A stretch of 64,000 nucleotides of DNA from Algoriphagus sp. (GTDB taxonomy: Bacteria > Bacteroidota > Bacteroidia > Cytophagales > Cyclobacteriaceae): positions 1 to 64,000 of the forward strand of contig JANQWS010000053.1 in assembly GCA_030729785.1 (NCBI GenBank), read 5' to 3'. Both the position numbers and the translations under genes were made by a program. Of this stretch, positions 26,207 through 35,982 are shown one piece after another; within the stretch, counting starts at the first letter, position 1, and each line of letters begins with the position of its first letter. Below the pieces are notes generated by a model. The model did no database searches. It was given only the letters and a program-made list of their open reading frames with translations, and was not told the origin of the DNA.

Positions 26207-28831
26207 TTACAACAAAATGGATTTCGCTTTGGCTACCACTTTGGGTAATCCAGCAAGGTCCTTACCTCCAGCTGTAGCAAAGAAAGGCTGTCCACCTCCA
26301 CCTCCTTGAATTTCTTTTGCCAACTCACGCACTAGGTTTCCTGCATGTAGCGCAGTGGACTCCAACAATGATTCGTCAATAAATACGGCTACTTGTGGGG
26401 CATTGCTTATGCTAGCTGCCAAAACAATGCATGCTTTGGAAACCTCATTTTTTAACTCATAAACCAACTTTTTCAAGGAATCCGCATTGGGCAATTCAAC
26501 GGAAGCAATAAGTATTTGCTTCCCTTCCTTCTCAATAAATTGTCCTTTCAACTGTTCTTTTACTCCGGCAGCCTGTTTCAGGTGTAATTGTTCTATTTCT
26601 TTTCGCAAGTCATTTCTTTCTTGTAACAGCGATTCTACTGCCTTAACGAGATCCCTAGGATTCTTAAACAGGGCTTGCAATTCCTTTACTAGTTTCTCCT
26701 GATCCTGCAAGTACTGTTCTGCAGCAGTAGCCGTAATCGCTTCGATTCGACGTACGCCTGAAGAAATAGACCCTTCACTACTAATTTTGAATAATCCGAT
26801 TTGACTGGTTTGACTTACGTGTGTGCCTCCACAAAGCTCTACTGAAAAATCCTTCCCAAAGGTGATTACACGAACAAAGTCTCCGTATTTCTCGCCAAAC
26901 AAGGCTGTAGCGCCTTGCTTTTTAGCTTCTTCTATGGGCACATTGCGTTGCTCTACCAAGGCAATGTTTTCGCGTACTTTGCCGTTGACGATGGCTTCGA
27001 CCTCTACCAACTCTTCTTCGGTCATTTTTCCAAAATGTGAAAAATCAAAACGAAGCAATTGCTCATTCACCAAGGAACCACGCTGCTGAATGTGATCGCC
27101 CAATACGGATTTCAAGGCGGACTGCAATAAGTGCGTAGCCGTATGGTTATTCATCGTTCGCTGACGCTTTTCCCTATCCACTTCTGCAAAAAACTGAGCT
27201 TCAGGATGCTGAGGAAGTTTTTCTACAAAATGTACAATGAGGTCATTTTCTTTTTTGGTGTCCAAAACACGAATCTGTTCAGACTCCGTTTTCAACCAAC
27301 CTGTATCCCCTACCTGACCTCCACTTTCTGCATAAAAGGGTGTTTTATCCAATACCAATTGGAATCGATCTCCTTTCTTATCCGAAAGGGTTCGGTATTT
27401 CACAATTTGCGCATAGCACTCCATCGTATCGTAACCGACAAACTCCACTCCTGCATCTTCATGGACCATCACCCAATCTCCTGTTTCTTGTTCGGAAGCA
27501 GCCCTAGATCGTGTCTTTTGCTTTTCCATTTCTTCTACAAAGCCTTTTTCGTCCACAGAAAACCCATTTTCACGGGCAATCAAGGAAGTAAGGTCTAATG
27601 GAAAACCGAACGTATCATACAATTCAAAGGCAGTTTTCCCAGAAATAACCCCTTCATTTTTAGCAATCAACTCTGCTTTGATCCCATCGAGCATGCGAAG
27701 TCCATTGTCAAGGGTACGCAAGAAGGAGGCCTCCTCCTCTTGAATCACCTTTGCAATAAACTCCTGCTGAGCACGAACCTCTGGAAAAATATCTCCAAAA
27801 TTTGAAGCGATCAAAGGGGTCAACTCGTGTAAGAATGGTTTTTGAAAACCTAAGAAAGTATAGCCATAGCGAACTGCTCGCCGCAGGATTCTTCGAATTA
27901 CATACCCTGCCTTGTTGTTGGATGGAATCTGTCCATCGGCAATGGTGAAGGATATTGCCCGGATGTGGTCTACTATTACACGGAAGGCAATATCTGTAGG
28001 CTCGTCTTTGCCATAGGTTTTACCAGACTTCAGTTCCAAGGCTTGGATAAACGGCATGAACAAATCCGTATCGTAATTGGATGACTTGCGTTGGATCGCC
28101 CGTACCAAACGCTCAAAACCCATTCCTGTGTCCACGTGTGTGGCAGGGAGTGGATTTAAGCTTCCATCAGACAATCTGTTGAACTGCATAAATACCAGGT
28201 TCCAGATTTCGATCACTTGAGGATGGTCGTTATTGACCAATTCACGACCAGGCACAGCAGCTCGCTCAACAGCAGAACGCAAGTCTACGTGTATCTCCGA
28301 ACAAGGACCACAAGGTCCGGTATCTCCCATTTCCCAGAAGTTGTCCTTTTTGGAACCCATGATTATTCGATCTTCTGCAACGATCCCTTTCCAAAGATCG
28401 TAAGCCTCCTGATCCATAGCCAAGTTGTCCCCTGCATCACCTTGGAATACAGAGACGTACAATAAATCTTTGGGAAGGCCATAAACTTCTGTCAATAATT
28501 CCCATGCCCACTCAATCGCTTCTTTCTTGAAATAATCTCCAAAAGACCAATTGCCCAGCATCTCAAACATGGTGTGGTGGTAGGTATCTACCCCTACTTC
28601 TTCCAAATCGTTATGCTTACCGCTTACACGAAGGCATTTTTGTGAATTGGCCACACGTGAAAATTTGGCAATCTCATTACCCAAAAACGCATCTTTAAAT
28701 TGATTCATCCCTGCGTTGGTAAACATCAGGGTGGGGTCATTTTTTACTACAATAGGGGAAGAAGGAACGTATTGATGCTGTTTGGATTGAAAAAATTCAA
28801 TAAACGTACTTCTGATTTTTTTGGCTTCCAT
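26207..28831 (-). CDS. alaS: Alanyl-tRNA synthetase
   Basis: The start was set at the ATG at 28831, giving 874 residues, which begins MEAKKIRSTFIEFF as AlaS normally does; an upstream TTG would add eight residues. The class II catalytic core is shown by RVANSQKCLRVSGKHNDLE, and GDTGPCGPCSEIH follows. The editing domain carries the zinc ligands in NHTATHLLQSAL and CGGTHVSQTSQIG. The C-terminal DHHA1 domain ends with EIQGGGGGQPFFATAGGKD. It is the first gene of a run with gatB and the TlpA-like gene. Confidence 0.97.
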   Translation of the reverse strand: MEAKKIRSTFIEFFQSKQHQYVPSSPIVVKNDPTLMFTNAGMNQFKDAFLGNEIAKFSRVANSQKCLRVSGKHNDLEEVGVDTYHHTMFEMLGNWSFGDYFKKEAIEWAWELLTEVYGLPKDLLYVSVFQGDAGDNLAMDQEAYDLWKGIVAEDRIIMGSKKDNFWEMGDTGPCGPCSEIHVDLRSAVERAAVPGRELVNNDHPQVIEIWNLVFMQFNRLSDGSLNPLPATHVDTGMGFERLVRAIQRKSSNYDTDLFMPFIQALELKSGKTYGKDEPTDIAFRVIVDHIRAISFTIADGQIPSNNKAGYVIRRILRRAVRYGYTFLGFQKPFLHELTPLIASNFGDIFPEVRAQQEFIAKVIQEEEASFLRTLDNGLRMLDGIKAELIAKNEGVISGKTAFELYDTFGFPLDLTSLIARENGFSVDEKGFVEEMEKQKTRSRAASEQETGDWVMVHEDAGVEFVGYDTMECYAQIVKYRTLSDKKGDRFQLVLDKTPFYAESGGQVGDTGWLKTESEQIRVLDTKKENDLIVHFVEKLPQHPEAQFFAEVDREKRQRTMNNHTATHLLQSALKSVLGDHIQQRGSLVNEQLLRFDFSHFGKMTEEELVEVEAIVNGKVRENIALVEQRNVPIEEAKKQGATALFGEKYGDFVRVITFGKDFSVELCGGTHVSQTSQIGLFKISSEGSISSGVRRIEAITATAAEQYLQDQEKLVKELQALFKNPRDLVKAVESLLQERNDLRKEIEQLHLKQAAGVKEQLKGQFIEKEGKQILIASVELPNADSLKKLVYELKNEVSKACIVLAASISNAPQVAVFIDESLLESTALHAGNLVRELAKEIQGGGGGQPFFATAGGKDLAGLPKVVAKAKSILL

Positions 28832-28901
28832 GGAAGATAGTCGGTACAGTGGCAAATACTAGGTGGAGTGCATTTGGCAAAATTGAGCAAAATACAAGTG
28901 A

Positions 28902-28909
28902 CAAATTTA
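28902..28909 (-). promoter_or_regulatory. Putative -7 box for alaS
   Basis: On the minus strand this reads TAAATTTG, an exact match to the TAnnTTTG -7 consensus, about 70 bases before the alaS start. No convincing -33 element is seen at the expected distance. Confidence 0.35.
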
Positions 28910-29061
28910 ATAGAATTGGCTGGCTTATGCACAGGTATTTGAGATTTTGACAAAAAGGTTACTCCTCTATTCCTAGGAATTATTTATCCCAACTGGGAGA
29001 ACGATTGGAGAAACTGAAAACAAAAGATTCTGTTTATATTCGTTTCCTTAACCCCTTTTCC

Positions 29062-30165
29062 ATGTCCTACCTCGATCAAATTGCCTCACCAACGCTTCTT
29101 ATTGACGAAAAAATCACTAGAGCCAATCTTGAAAAAATGGCTAGCAAAGCACAGCGGTTAGGAAAAAAATTAGTGCCACACTGGAAAACTGCCCAATCCC
29201 GAACGATAGGAGACTGGGCAAAAGACTATGGGATTCATGAAGTGACTGCCTCCTCCATTTCCCTTGCGGAATACCTTTGTGGTGAGGGTTGGGAGAGCAT
29301 CCACATCGCTTTTCCTTTTAATATCCGCGAAATTCCACGACTCAATCGACTTGCAAAAAATCAGAACATTTCGGTGCAAGTGGTCAATGCATCTACCGCC
29401 AAAGCCTTGGCTGAAGGACTAACTGAAGATGTTTCTTTTTTTGTCGAATTGGATGCAGGGTATGGCCGTACGGGGATTCAAGCATCGGATGAAGCGGAGT
29501 TAGAAGAGATTTTGACCCATGCTAGTCATTCTCAACATCTCAAATTCAAGGGGTTTTACATTCATCCTGGACATACTTACTACGGAAAAAACACCCAAAA
29601 AATTCACGAGGAGAGTCAAGCCGAATTGGCGCGAATGAAAGCTAAATACTCGGACCGCTATCCCAATTTGGTAACTCGATTGGGTGATACACCTGGCTGT
29701 GCCGCGATGGAGGATTTTGGAGATGTCGATGAGCTCGGTCCAGGCAATTTTGTATTTTTCGATTTGATGCAGGTGCAATTGGGAAGTTGTCTTCGAGAGG
29801 ACATCGCTGTTTGCTTGGCCGTACCCGTAGTGGATATCCGCAAGGATCGTCAGGAGATTTTGATCCATGGTGGTGGGGTACATTTAGCCAAGGATGTGCT
29901 TATTCAGCCCGATGGAACCAAGAATTTTGGAGAGGTAGTCCTGTTAACAGAAAAAGGGTGGGATTTACCAAGCCATTACTCCTTTGTGAAAAGCATTTCC
30001 CAGGAACATGGGATTATTCAAGCTTCTGAGGAGTTATTAAATACGGTTAAAGTTGGGGATTTGCTGGGCATTTTACCCATTCATTCTTGCATGACTGCGG
30101 ATGCCATGGCTAGTTACCTGAATGTGAATGGGCAGAAAATAGACCATGCCGAAGGAGCACGGTAA
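29062..30165 (+). CDS. PLP-dependent D-serine deaminase-like enzyme
   Basis: From the ATG at 29062 the protein has 367 residues (the frame is open 19 codons further upstream but without motifs). It belongs to the alanine racemase N-terminal fold group with D-threonine aldolase and eukaryotic-type D-serine dehydratase. The N-terminal ASPTLLIDEKITRANLEKM is followed by the PLP lysine in LVPHWKTAQS. The C-terminal metal motif is PIHSCMTADAM (H-x-C). It should act on a D-amino acid in the cytoplasm. D-serine deamination versus D-threonine aldolase activity cannot be decided here. It is divergent from alaS and converges with the MATE gene. Confidence 0.82.
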   Translation: MSYLDQIASPTLLIDEKITRANLEKMASKAQRLGKKLVPHWKTAQSRTIGDWAKDYGIHEVTASSISLAEYLCGEGWESIHIAFPFNIREIPRLNRLAKNQNISVQVVNASTAKALAEGLTEDVSFFVELDAGYGRTGIQASDEAELEEILTHASHSQHLKFKGFYIHPGHTYYGKNTQKIHEESQAELARMKAKYSDRYPNLVTRLGDTPGCAAMEDFGDVDELGPGNFVFFDLMQVQLGSCLREDIAVCLAVPVVDIRKDRQEILIHGGGVHLAKDVLIQPDGTKNFGEVVLLTEKGWDLPSHYSFVKSISQEHGIIQASEELLNTVKVGDLLGILPIHSCMTADAMASYLNVNGQKIDHAEGAR

Positions 30166-30213
30166 CACCTCAGGGATTCAAGTTTGCCTAGTGATTTTCC
30201 CAAATCCTAAAAA

Positions 30214-31593
30214 TTACACCTTGTTTAACTTCCACTTGCCTTTCTTGAAAAAGTAAAGGGAAACAAGCGCATGTAGGGAATGACAAGCAGCAATGGCTAT
30301 GAATATCCCCAAATAACCCAATTCTAGCGGGAAGGCAAGTACGTAGGCAAGGGGAACTTCCATACACAGGAGCACTATTGCATTGATCCAAGCGGGAGTC
30401 TTCGTATCCCCTGCCCCATTGAAGGCTTGGGTAAGCACCATGCCAATGGCGAAAAATACATAGCCCAAGGCAATCACCCACAAGCCCTGCGAAGCTACTT
30501 CTTGAATATGAGGGATATCCGTAAATAAGCCGACCAATTGCTTACTAAACAGCAGGTAAATCCCGGTGACCGACGCCATAAAGATCACGTTGTAGCGCAC
30601 AGTAAGCCATACCGCCAGCTCTGCACGTTTTGTTTTTTGTGCCCCAAGATTTTGTCCCACCAACGTGGCTGCAGCACCTGAAAGTCCCCAAGCAGGTAAA
30701 ATGGTGAATATTAAAATTCGAAAAGCAATGGTATAACCTGCCAATGCCGCCGAACCAAATTCAGCATTCATCCGAGTCAAGGCCACCCAGGAGAAGGAAT
30801 CAATCAAAGATTGCCCCATTCCCCCTAGTGACAATTCAACAATCTTTTTGATGGTTTCCCAACTTAAGGCGATGTTTTCTCTGAGGATTTTAAGTTTGTG
30901 CTTGCCATTGAAGAGGTGGTACAATTGGTAAAGTACCCCCACACTTCTGCCAAAAGTAGTGGCTATGGCAGCTCCATCTAATCCAAATCCCTCCCATGAT
31001 CCTATGCCGAAAATCAACAAGGGATCCAGCACGATATTCAACCCATTCGAAATCATTAAAGAACGCATCGCATGGTGGGCTTGACCTGCACCTCGGAAGG
31101 CTCCATTGCATAAAAAAAGCAAAAGAATGGCTGTATTGCCTGCAAATACAATCTTGGCATATTTTGACCCTGATTCAACTAATTGTTCCTCGGCCCCCAT
31201 CAGGCGAAGCAAGTCTCCAGCAAAGGTCCAACCCAAAACCCCTAGCACAATGGAAACAAGGGCACCGACCAAAAGCAATTGAAAGGTAACTGACCCTGCA
31301 TCTTCGTAATTTTTCTCCCCAAATCGTCGAGATACCAATGCGGTAGCAGCCATACTCAAGCCGAAACCAAGCGCATAGGTCAACACGATCACTGACTCAG
31401 TCAATCCCACAGTAGCTATGGCATATTCTCCCAATTGGGCTACAAAAAATATGTCCACAAGAGCAAATGAGGACTCCATCATCATTTCCAAGATCATGGG
31501 CAAGGCAAGAAGAAAAATGGCAGTCTTCAAAGGAAGCCGGGTAAAATCTTGCTCCTTACCCAAGAGCGCGTCTTTAATCAGTTGCCAGGTCAT
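30214..31593 (-). CDS. MATE family efflux transporter
   Basis: The 459-residue membrane protein has twelve predicted helices in two similar halves. MATE landmarks include LALPMILEMMMESSFALVDIFFVAQLGEYAIATVGL in helices 1-2, GAFRGAGQAHHAM near residue 165 and, in the second half, LVGQNLGAQKTKRAE and QAFNGAGDTKTPAWIN. It would expel cationic drugs or metabolites against sodium or protons. It stands alone between convergent and co-directional neighbours, with no regulator attached. Confidence 0.93.
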   Translation of the reverse strand: MTWQLIKDALLGKEQDFTRLPLKTAIFLLALPMILEMMMESSFALVDIFFVAQLGEYAIATVGLTESVIVLTYALGFGLSMAATALVSRRFGEKNYEDAGSVTFQLLLVGALVSIVLGVLGWTFAGDLLRLMGAEEQLVESGSKYAKIVFAGNTAILLLFLCNGAFRGAGQAHHAMRSLMISNGLNIVLDPLLIFGIGSWEGFGLDGAAIATTFGRSVGVLYQLYHLFNGKHKLKILRENIALSWETIKKIVELSLGGMGQSLIDSFSWVALTRMNAEFGSAALAGYTIAFRILIFTILPAWGLSGAAATLVGQNLGAQKTKRAELAVWLTVRYNVIFMASVTGIYLLFSKQLVGLFTDIPHIQEVASQGLWVIALGYVFFAIGMVLTQAFNGAGDTKTPAWINAIVLLCMEVPLAYVLAFPLELGYLGIFIAIAACHSLHALVSLYFFKKGKWKLNKV

Positions 31594-31656
31594 AAAAATT
31601 TATGAAAGGATGAACCCAATTCGAATACGATAGAAATGGGAGGACAAAAAAAGAAA

Positions 31657-31680
31657 AAAAACCGCGAAATCGCGGTTTTT
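31657..31680 (-). terminator. Terminator of the acyl-CoA ligase gene
   Basis: AAAAACCGCG and CGCGGTTTTT form a perfect 10-bp stem with a 4-base loop. On the minus strand it is followed by more T. It lies 23 bases beyond the stop of the ligase gene at 31703. Confidence 0.88.
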
Positions 31681-31702
31681 AAATGAAATAAGACAAATTC
31701 CT

Positions 31703-33388
31703 TTAGGCTAAGCCCAACTTTTCGAGGTGAGCTTCCTTGATTTTTCGGCGAAGGATTTTTCCCACATTTGTTTTAGGAAGTTCCTCGGTAAAATACACCT
31801 CCTTAGGAACTTTGTAATTGGTCAAAGATTCCTTGCAATGCGCAATGATTTTCTCCTCGGTAAGCGTCTGATCCTTTTTGACGACATACGCAACTACCTT
31901 TTCGGTGGATTTCGGATCGGGCATGCCGATTACCCCTACTTCCAAAACACCTGGGCAAGAAGCCACTACATCCTCTACTTCATTGGGGTACACATTGAAT
32001 CCCGAAACCAAGATCATTTCCTTTTTACGGTCTACAATCTTGGTAAATCCATCTGCATCCATCACACCGATATCACCAGATTTGAACCAATCTCCATGCA
32101 TTACCAGAGCGGTTTCTTCAGGTCTATTCCAATAGCCCCGCATCACTTGCGGACCTTTGATCAAAATCTCACCTCGCTCCCCAAGGGCTACTGGATTGCC
32201 CGCATCATCGGCAATCATCACCTCGGTGTTTGGCAAAGGCATACCTATCGTCCCTATTCGCTCGGTTCCATCGATGGGATTACAGGTCGCTACAGGGGCT
32301 GTTTCTGTTAAGCCATAGCCTTCAGCCAAGGGTACACCAGTGACCGATTTCCATTTTTCGGCAGTTGCTTTTTGTACCGCCATTCCCCCTCCTACAGCAA
32401 TCTTCAAACCAGAGAAATCCAACTTACCAAAGGCTTCTTGATTCAATAAGCCATTAAAAAGCGTGTTGACTCCAGTGATGACTGTAAACTTCTTTTTTGC
32501 TAAATCTCCTATGAAAGCTTTCATGTCTCTTGGGTTGGTAATCAGCACGTTATGCGCACCAATTTTCAACATTGCAAGACAGTTTACCGTTAAAGCAAAA
32601 ATATGATACAAGGGCAAAGCAGTAATCACAATCTCTTGGCTCTCTACCAACTTGGGCTTCATCCAGGCAGAGATTTGTTGCATGTTGGCTACAATATTTC
32701 CATGGCTCAATTCGGCACCTTTAGACACCCCAGTAGTGCCACCCGTGTATTGCAAAAATGCTGGGTCGTCCAAGGTCATAGCTACCTTTGAAAAAGTATG
32801 CTTGGCACCTAAAGCCAATGCCTTCTTTAAACCAACCGCCTCGGGAAGATGGTAGGCAGGGACCATTTTTTTGACATGCTTTACCACCAAATTGACAAGA
32901 GTGCCTTTAAGTCCTCCAAGCAAATCCCCCAATTCAGTGACGATGACATGTTTGGCATGAATCTCAGTTTTGATTTTCTCGAGATTGGATGCAAAATTGG
33001 CTACAATGACCACCACATCGGCTCCAGCATCATTGAACTGATGTTTCATTTCAGCAGGGGTGTACAGCGGATTGGTATTTACGACCACCATACCTGCTCG
33101 AAGTGCTCCAAACATCACTACTGGATACTGCAAAACGTTGGGCATTTGTATGGCCACTCGAGTACCCTTAGTAAGCTTAAGTTCCTTAGTCAAGTAAGAT
33201 GCAAATTGCGCACTTAATCGGTCCAATTCCTGAAAAGTTAGCGTCTTTCCCATGCATTCGTAGGCCACAGACGAACCATATTTGAGCACACTTTCCTCAA
33301 AAAGAGCTACGACACTGGAATATGCGGTATGATCCACTTCTTTAGGTACGGAAGGTGGATAAAATTGAAACCAAGGAAAGTCTTTCAT
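31703..33388 (-). CDS. fadD: Long-chain fatty acyl-CoA ligase
   Basis: The 561-residue protein is an AMP-forming acyl-CoA synthetase of the FadD type. The P-loop is LQYTGGTTGVSKGAELSH (about residues 212-229). The second core motif is AEGYGLTETAPVATCNP, the hinge motif reads GDWFKSGDIGVMDADGFTKIVDRKKEMI, and the catalytic lysine lies in LPKTNVGKILRRKIKE near the C-terminus. It activates fatty acids for beta-oxidation or lipid synthesis at the inner membrane. It is a single-gene unit with its own terminator. Confidence 0.92.
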   Translation of the reverse strand: MKDFPWFQFYPPSVPKEVDHTAYSSVVALFEESVLKYGSSVAYECMGKTLTFQELDRLSAQFASYLTKELKLTKGTRVAIQMPNVLQYPVVMFGALRAGMVVVNTNPLYTPAEMKHQFNDAGADVVVIVANFASNLEKIKTEIHAKHVIVTELGDLLGGLKGTLVNLVVKHVKKMVPAYHLPEAVGLKKALALGAKHTFSKVAMTLDDPAFLQYTGGTTGVSKGAELSHGNIVANMQQISAWMKPKLVESQEIVITALPLYHIFALTVNCLAMLKIGAHNVLITNPRDMKAFIGDLAKKKFTVITGVNTLFNGLLNQEAFGKLDFSGLKIAVGGGMAVQKATAEKWKSVTGVPLAEGYGLTETAPVATCNPIDGTERIGTIGMPLPNTEVMIADDAGNPVALGERGEILIKGPQVMRGYWNRPEETALVMHGDWFKSGDIGVMDADGFTKIVDRKKEMILVSGFNVYPNEVEDVVASCPGVLEVGVIGMPDPKSTEKVVAYVVKKDQTLTEEKIIAHCKESLTNYKVPKEVYFTEELPKTNVGKILRRKIKEAHLEKLGLA

Positions 33389-33753
33389 CTGTTTACTATT
33401 TTGGGTGTGTTAATAAAAGTTCAATTACTTAAAATTGTTGGGTATCGACAAGAATCAAGTCTGCAATTTTAATAGGTATGATTATCCGTAATTATGTCAA
33501 GAGCTTAAGATAAGTTTGAATCACTGCGTATAATCAAATTAACCGTTTCCAAGGTACTAGCCTTACTCAAAATCAGCTGTTTTTCTTCCTTACCCGATTA
33601 ATCCATATTAAATCTTGGTAAGAAGGATAGCACCTTTCAAAAATAGAAAATTACTTAGGACAACTACCAACATCGTTCATTCAAATTGAATATTCTCGTT
33701 TAAATCTACTCCTTCTTTCTCCCGAAAGGCTAAATTTGAGGACTTCTTAAAAA
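33389..33753. other. Divergent intergenic region with a hairpin like the dispersed repeat
   Basis: About 365 bases between divergent genes. GATTATCCGTA (33480-33490) and TGCGTATAATC (33525-33535) form an imperfect hairpin of 56-base span, the same span and nearly the same arms as the repeats at 16665 and 53731, so this may be a decayed copy; the rest of the repeat is not recognisable. TAAATTTG at 33731-33738 is a good -7 box for the kinase gene. Confidence 0.45.
33731..33738 (+). promoter_or_regulatory. Putative -7 box for the kinase/ADP-ribosylglycohydrolase operon
   Basis: TAAATTTG matches TAnnTTTG exactly and lies 15 bases before the kinase start codon, implying a short leader. No clear -33 TTTG at the expected spacing. 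Confidence 0.4.
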
Positions 33754-34716
33754 ATGATTGATATCCAGCAAAATTCCCCCATAGAACTACTCCAAAGCTT
33801 AGATTTTTGGCTGCCAGGAGAAAAAATTAGCCAAATTTCTATTCCTGGAGAAAGCAACATGAATTTGGTACTTCGAATTAAGACCAACGTGAGAAGCTAT
33901 ATTCTCAAGCAAGCCAAACCTTACGTTCGAAAATATCCTCATATTCTGGCTCCCATCTCTCGAATTCAGATAGAATACCAATTTTTAAAGCAGCTTGAGG
34001 ATAATTCATTCTTGGCTTCCCTATCCCCAAAAGTATTGCAGTACGATGCACATCAACACCTGATGCTCTTGGAAGATCTTGGGGAGGGTAGCGACTACCT
34101 CGCTCTTTACGAAGGAAATCGAATGCTCAATAGAATGGAAATCAGACAATTGGTGGACTACTTACTACACCTGCATCAACTTCAGGCACCAACCTTTCCT
34201 CCAACTAATTCCATGCGATCCCTGAATCACGAACATATCTTTAATTTTCCTTTTTTAAAGGAAAATGGATTTAACTTGGATAGCGTACAATCTGGTCTTC
34301 AAGAGGCAAGCATACCCTACAAGACTGACCCGCTGCTCAAGGAACGTATCCAAGCTTTAGGCATTCGCTATTTAGCTGAAGGAAAGGGATTAATGCATGG
34401 AGATTTTTATCCAGGTAGCTGGTTACAGGTTCCTTCTGGAATAAAAATTATTGACCCGGAATTTGGTGGCTTAGGGGATGCAGAATTTGATCTAGGCATT
34501 TTCCTAGCTCATCTAGATCTTTCGGAACAAGCGGAAGAATTAAGCTCGCTCGTACAAAAACAGTATACCCTCCCGGCGGATTGGTCCTTGGTCCAACAAT
34601 ACCGAGGAGTGGAAATCCTCCGACGACTGATTGGCATTGCCCAACTACCGGTATCTTTAAGTTTGGAAGCTAAAAAAACGCTTCTTGCACGAGCACGAAC
34701 TTACCTCCTATCCTAA
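33754..34716 (+). CDS. Aminoglycoside-phosphotransferase-fold small-molecule kinase
   Basis: This 320-residue protein has an APH/choline-kinase-like fold. The Lys of the ATP site is in SYILKQAKPY near residue 52. The catalytic loop reads GLMHGDFYPGSWL near residue 208, and the metal-binding motif is IKIIDPEFGGLGDAEFDLGIF. The S in the loop instead of Asn, and the DPE rather than DWE triad, recall methylthioribose kinase (MtnK), but the protein is shorter than typical MtnK and no other methionine-salvage gene is present. The substrate is unknown; a sugar or riboside is a fair guess. Its stop codon is immediately followed by the start of the ADP-ribosylglycohydrolase gene. Confidence 0.7.
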   Translation: MIDIQQNSPIELLQSLDFWLPGEKISQISIPGESNMNLVLRIKTNVRSYILKQAKPYVRKYPHILAPISRIQIEYQFLKQLEDNSFLASLSPKVLQYDAHQHLMLLEDLGEGSDYLALYEGNRMLNRMEIRQLVDYLLHLHQLQAPTFPPTNSMRSLNHEHIFNFPFLKENGFNLDSVQSGLQEASIPYKTDPLLKERIQALGIRYLAEGKGLMHGDFYPGSWLQVPSGIKIIDPEFGGLGDAEFDLGIFLAHLDLSEQAEELSSLVQKQYTLPADWSLVQQYRGVEILRRLIGIAQLPVSLSLEAKKTLLARARTYLLS

Positions 34717-35973
34717 ATGAAAAAATTAACCTTCTTTTTACTTACGCTACTTACTTTTTCCTGCAGCAAACAGGCTCCAGAAGATTTAGCACTCACTTTT
34801 TCAACGGAAAGCCTGACTATTTCTGGGTTTACAGAGGCCGAATTGTACGACCGAATATTGGGTATGCTGGTAGGATCCGCTATCGGGGATGCCATGGGGG
34901 CACCTACAGAAATGTGGCCCAGAGAAGCGATCCAACTCGAATACGGATTTGTTAAAGGGCTAGACTCTATGGTTCGTGAAGTTTCTCCGGAAGGAATTTG
35001 GAAGGCCAACTTACCTGCAGGAGGCACCACGGACGATACGCGATGGAAAAGTCTAGCTGTGGACTACTTGCTCAGCCAAACTACCGAATCCCTGGAACCC
35101 AAAGACTTTGCTTCCCATATTTTGAAATCCTACGAAGGGAGTTTAACCAAACTGAAAAATACGGAAGGTGTCGACGTTGAGCCTTTTGAAAATGCATTGC
35201 AAGAAGCAAATTGGCTTTCAGAGTGGGCCAAGGTAGCTACCCCCTATCGAGATGCCAATTTGGGAGGCTATATAGATTCGCTAAGCAAGTTTTATGGAGG
35301 AGAGATGGTCTGTGCAGGACTCTTATATTCTCCTGCTTTGGGCGCATTTTATCCTGGAAATCCGAAAAAAGCCTACCTGGAAGCCTACAAACTTTCATTT
35401 TTTGATCTTGGCTATGCCCGTGATTTAACAGCACTAGCAGCAGCCATGACTGCCTCTGGGATGACGCCAAGAGCAAGTCAAGACAGTATTTTGGCCACCC
35501 TTCGCTTGGACCCAGCGGGATATTTCCAAAGTCGGCTGGTTGGTCGCACTTCCCATAAATTACTGAAAGATGCCTTGGGTATTGTCCGTGAAGCAAAAAA
35601 ACTTGATTCACTCCCAACCCCATTGAGTTTGGGAAATCCTGCCTTGAATTATGCATACTCCGAATTGGATCGCCGTCAGCAGGACATGCCTTTCCATGCA
35701 GGGGAAATATATCTGCAAAGTCTAACCGCTATGCTTTATGCAGACTTTGATTTCAAAAATACCTTGATCTTCCTGACAAACTACGGTAGAGACAATGATA
35801 CAACTGCTTCACTAGCTGGTGGAATCCTGGGCGCTTGGTATGGCTACAGCGGGTTGCCTGTTTCCGAGCGAGAAAAAGTAGTACGCGTTACTCGAGAAGA
35901 ATTAGGAATTGACCTAGAACAACAAGCACAACTACTGACGCTTCATTTGTTGGCTAGGGAGAAAAACAAGTAG
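34717..35973 (+). CDS. ADP-ribosylglycohydrolase family lipoprotein
   Basis: The 418-residue protein begins with a lipoprotein signal ending LTLLTFSC (Cys near residue 16), so it acts outside the cytoplasm. The DraG/ARH fold follows: DRILGMLVGSAIGDAMGAPTE near residues 46-66, the metal-binding PAGGTTDDTRWK near residue 103, and the second metal motif NYGRDNDTTASLAGGILGAWYG near residue 350. Key Asp residues are intact, so hydrolysis of an N- or O-riboside is plausible. It is translated directly after the kinase gene without a gap. A secreted ARH protein paired with a cytoplasmic kinase suggests salvage of a ribosylated compound, which is inference. Confidence 0.82.
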   Translation: MKKLTFFLLTLLTFSCSKQAPEDLALTFSTESLTISGFTEAELYDRILGMLVGSAIGDAMGAPTEMWPREAIQLEYGFVKGLDSMVREVSPEGIWKANLPAGGTTDDTRWKSLAVDYLLSQTTESLEPKDFASHILKSYEGSLTKLKNTEGVDVEPFENALQEANWLSEWAKVATPYRDANLGGYIDSLSKFYGGEMVCAGLLYSPALGAFYPGNPKKAYLEAYKLSFFDLGYARDLTALAAAMTASGMTPRASQDSILATLRLDPAGYFQSRLVGRTSHKLLKDALGIVREAKKLDSLPTPLSLGNPALNYAYSELDRRQQDMPFHAGEIYLQSLTAMLYADFDFKNTLIFLTNYGRDNDTTASLAGGILGAWYGYSGLPVSEREKVVRVTREELGIDLEQQAQLLTLHLLAREKNK

Positions 35974-35982
35974 TTCGATCGC

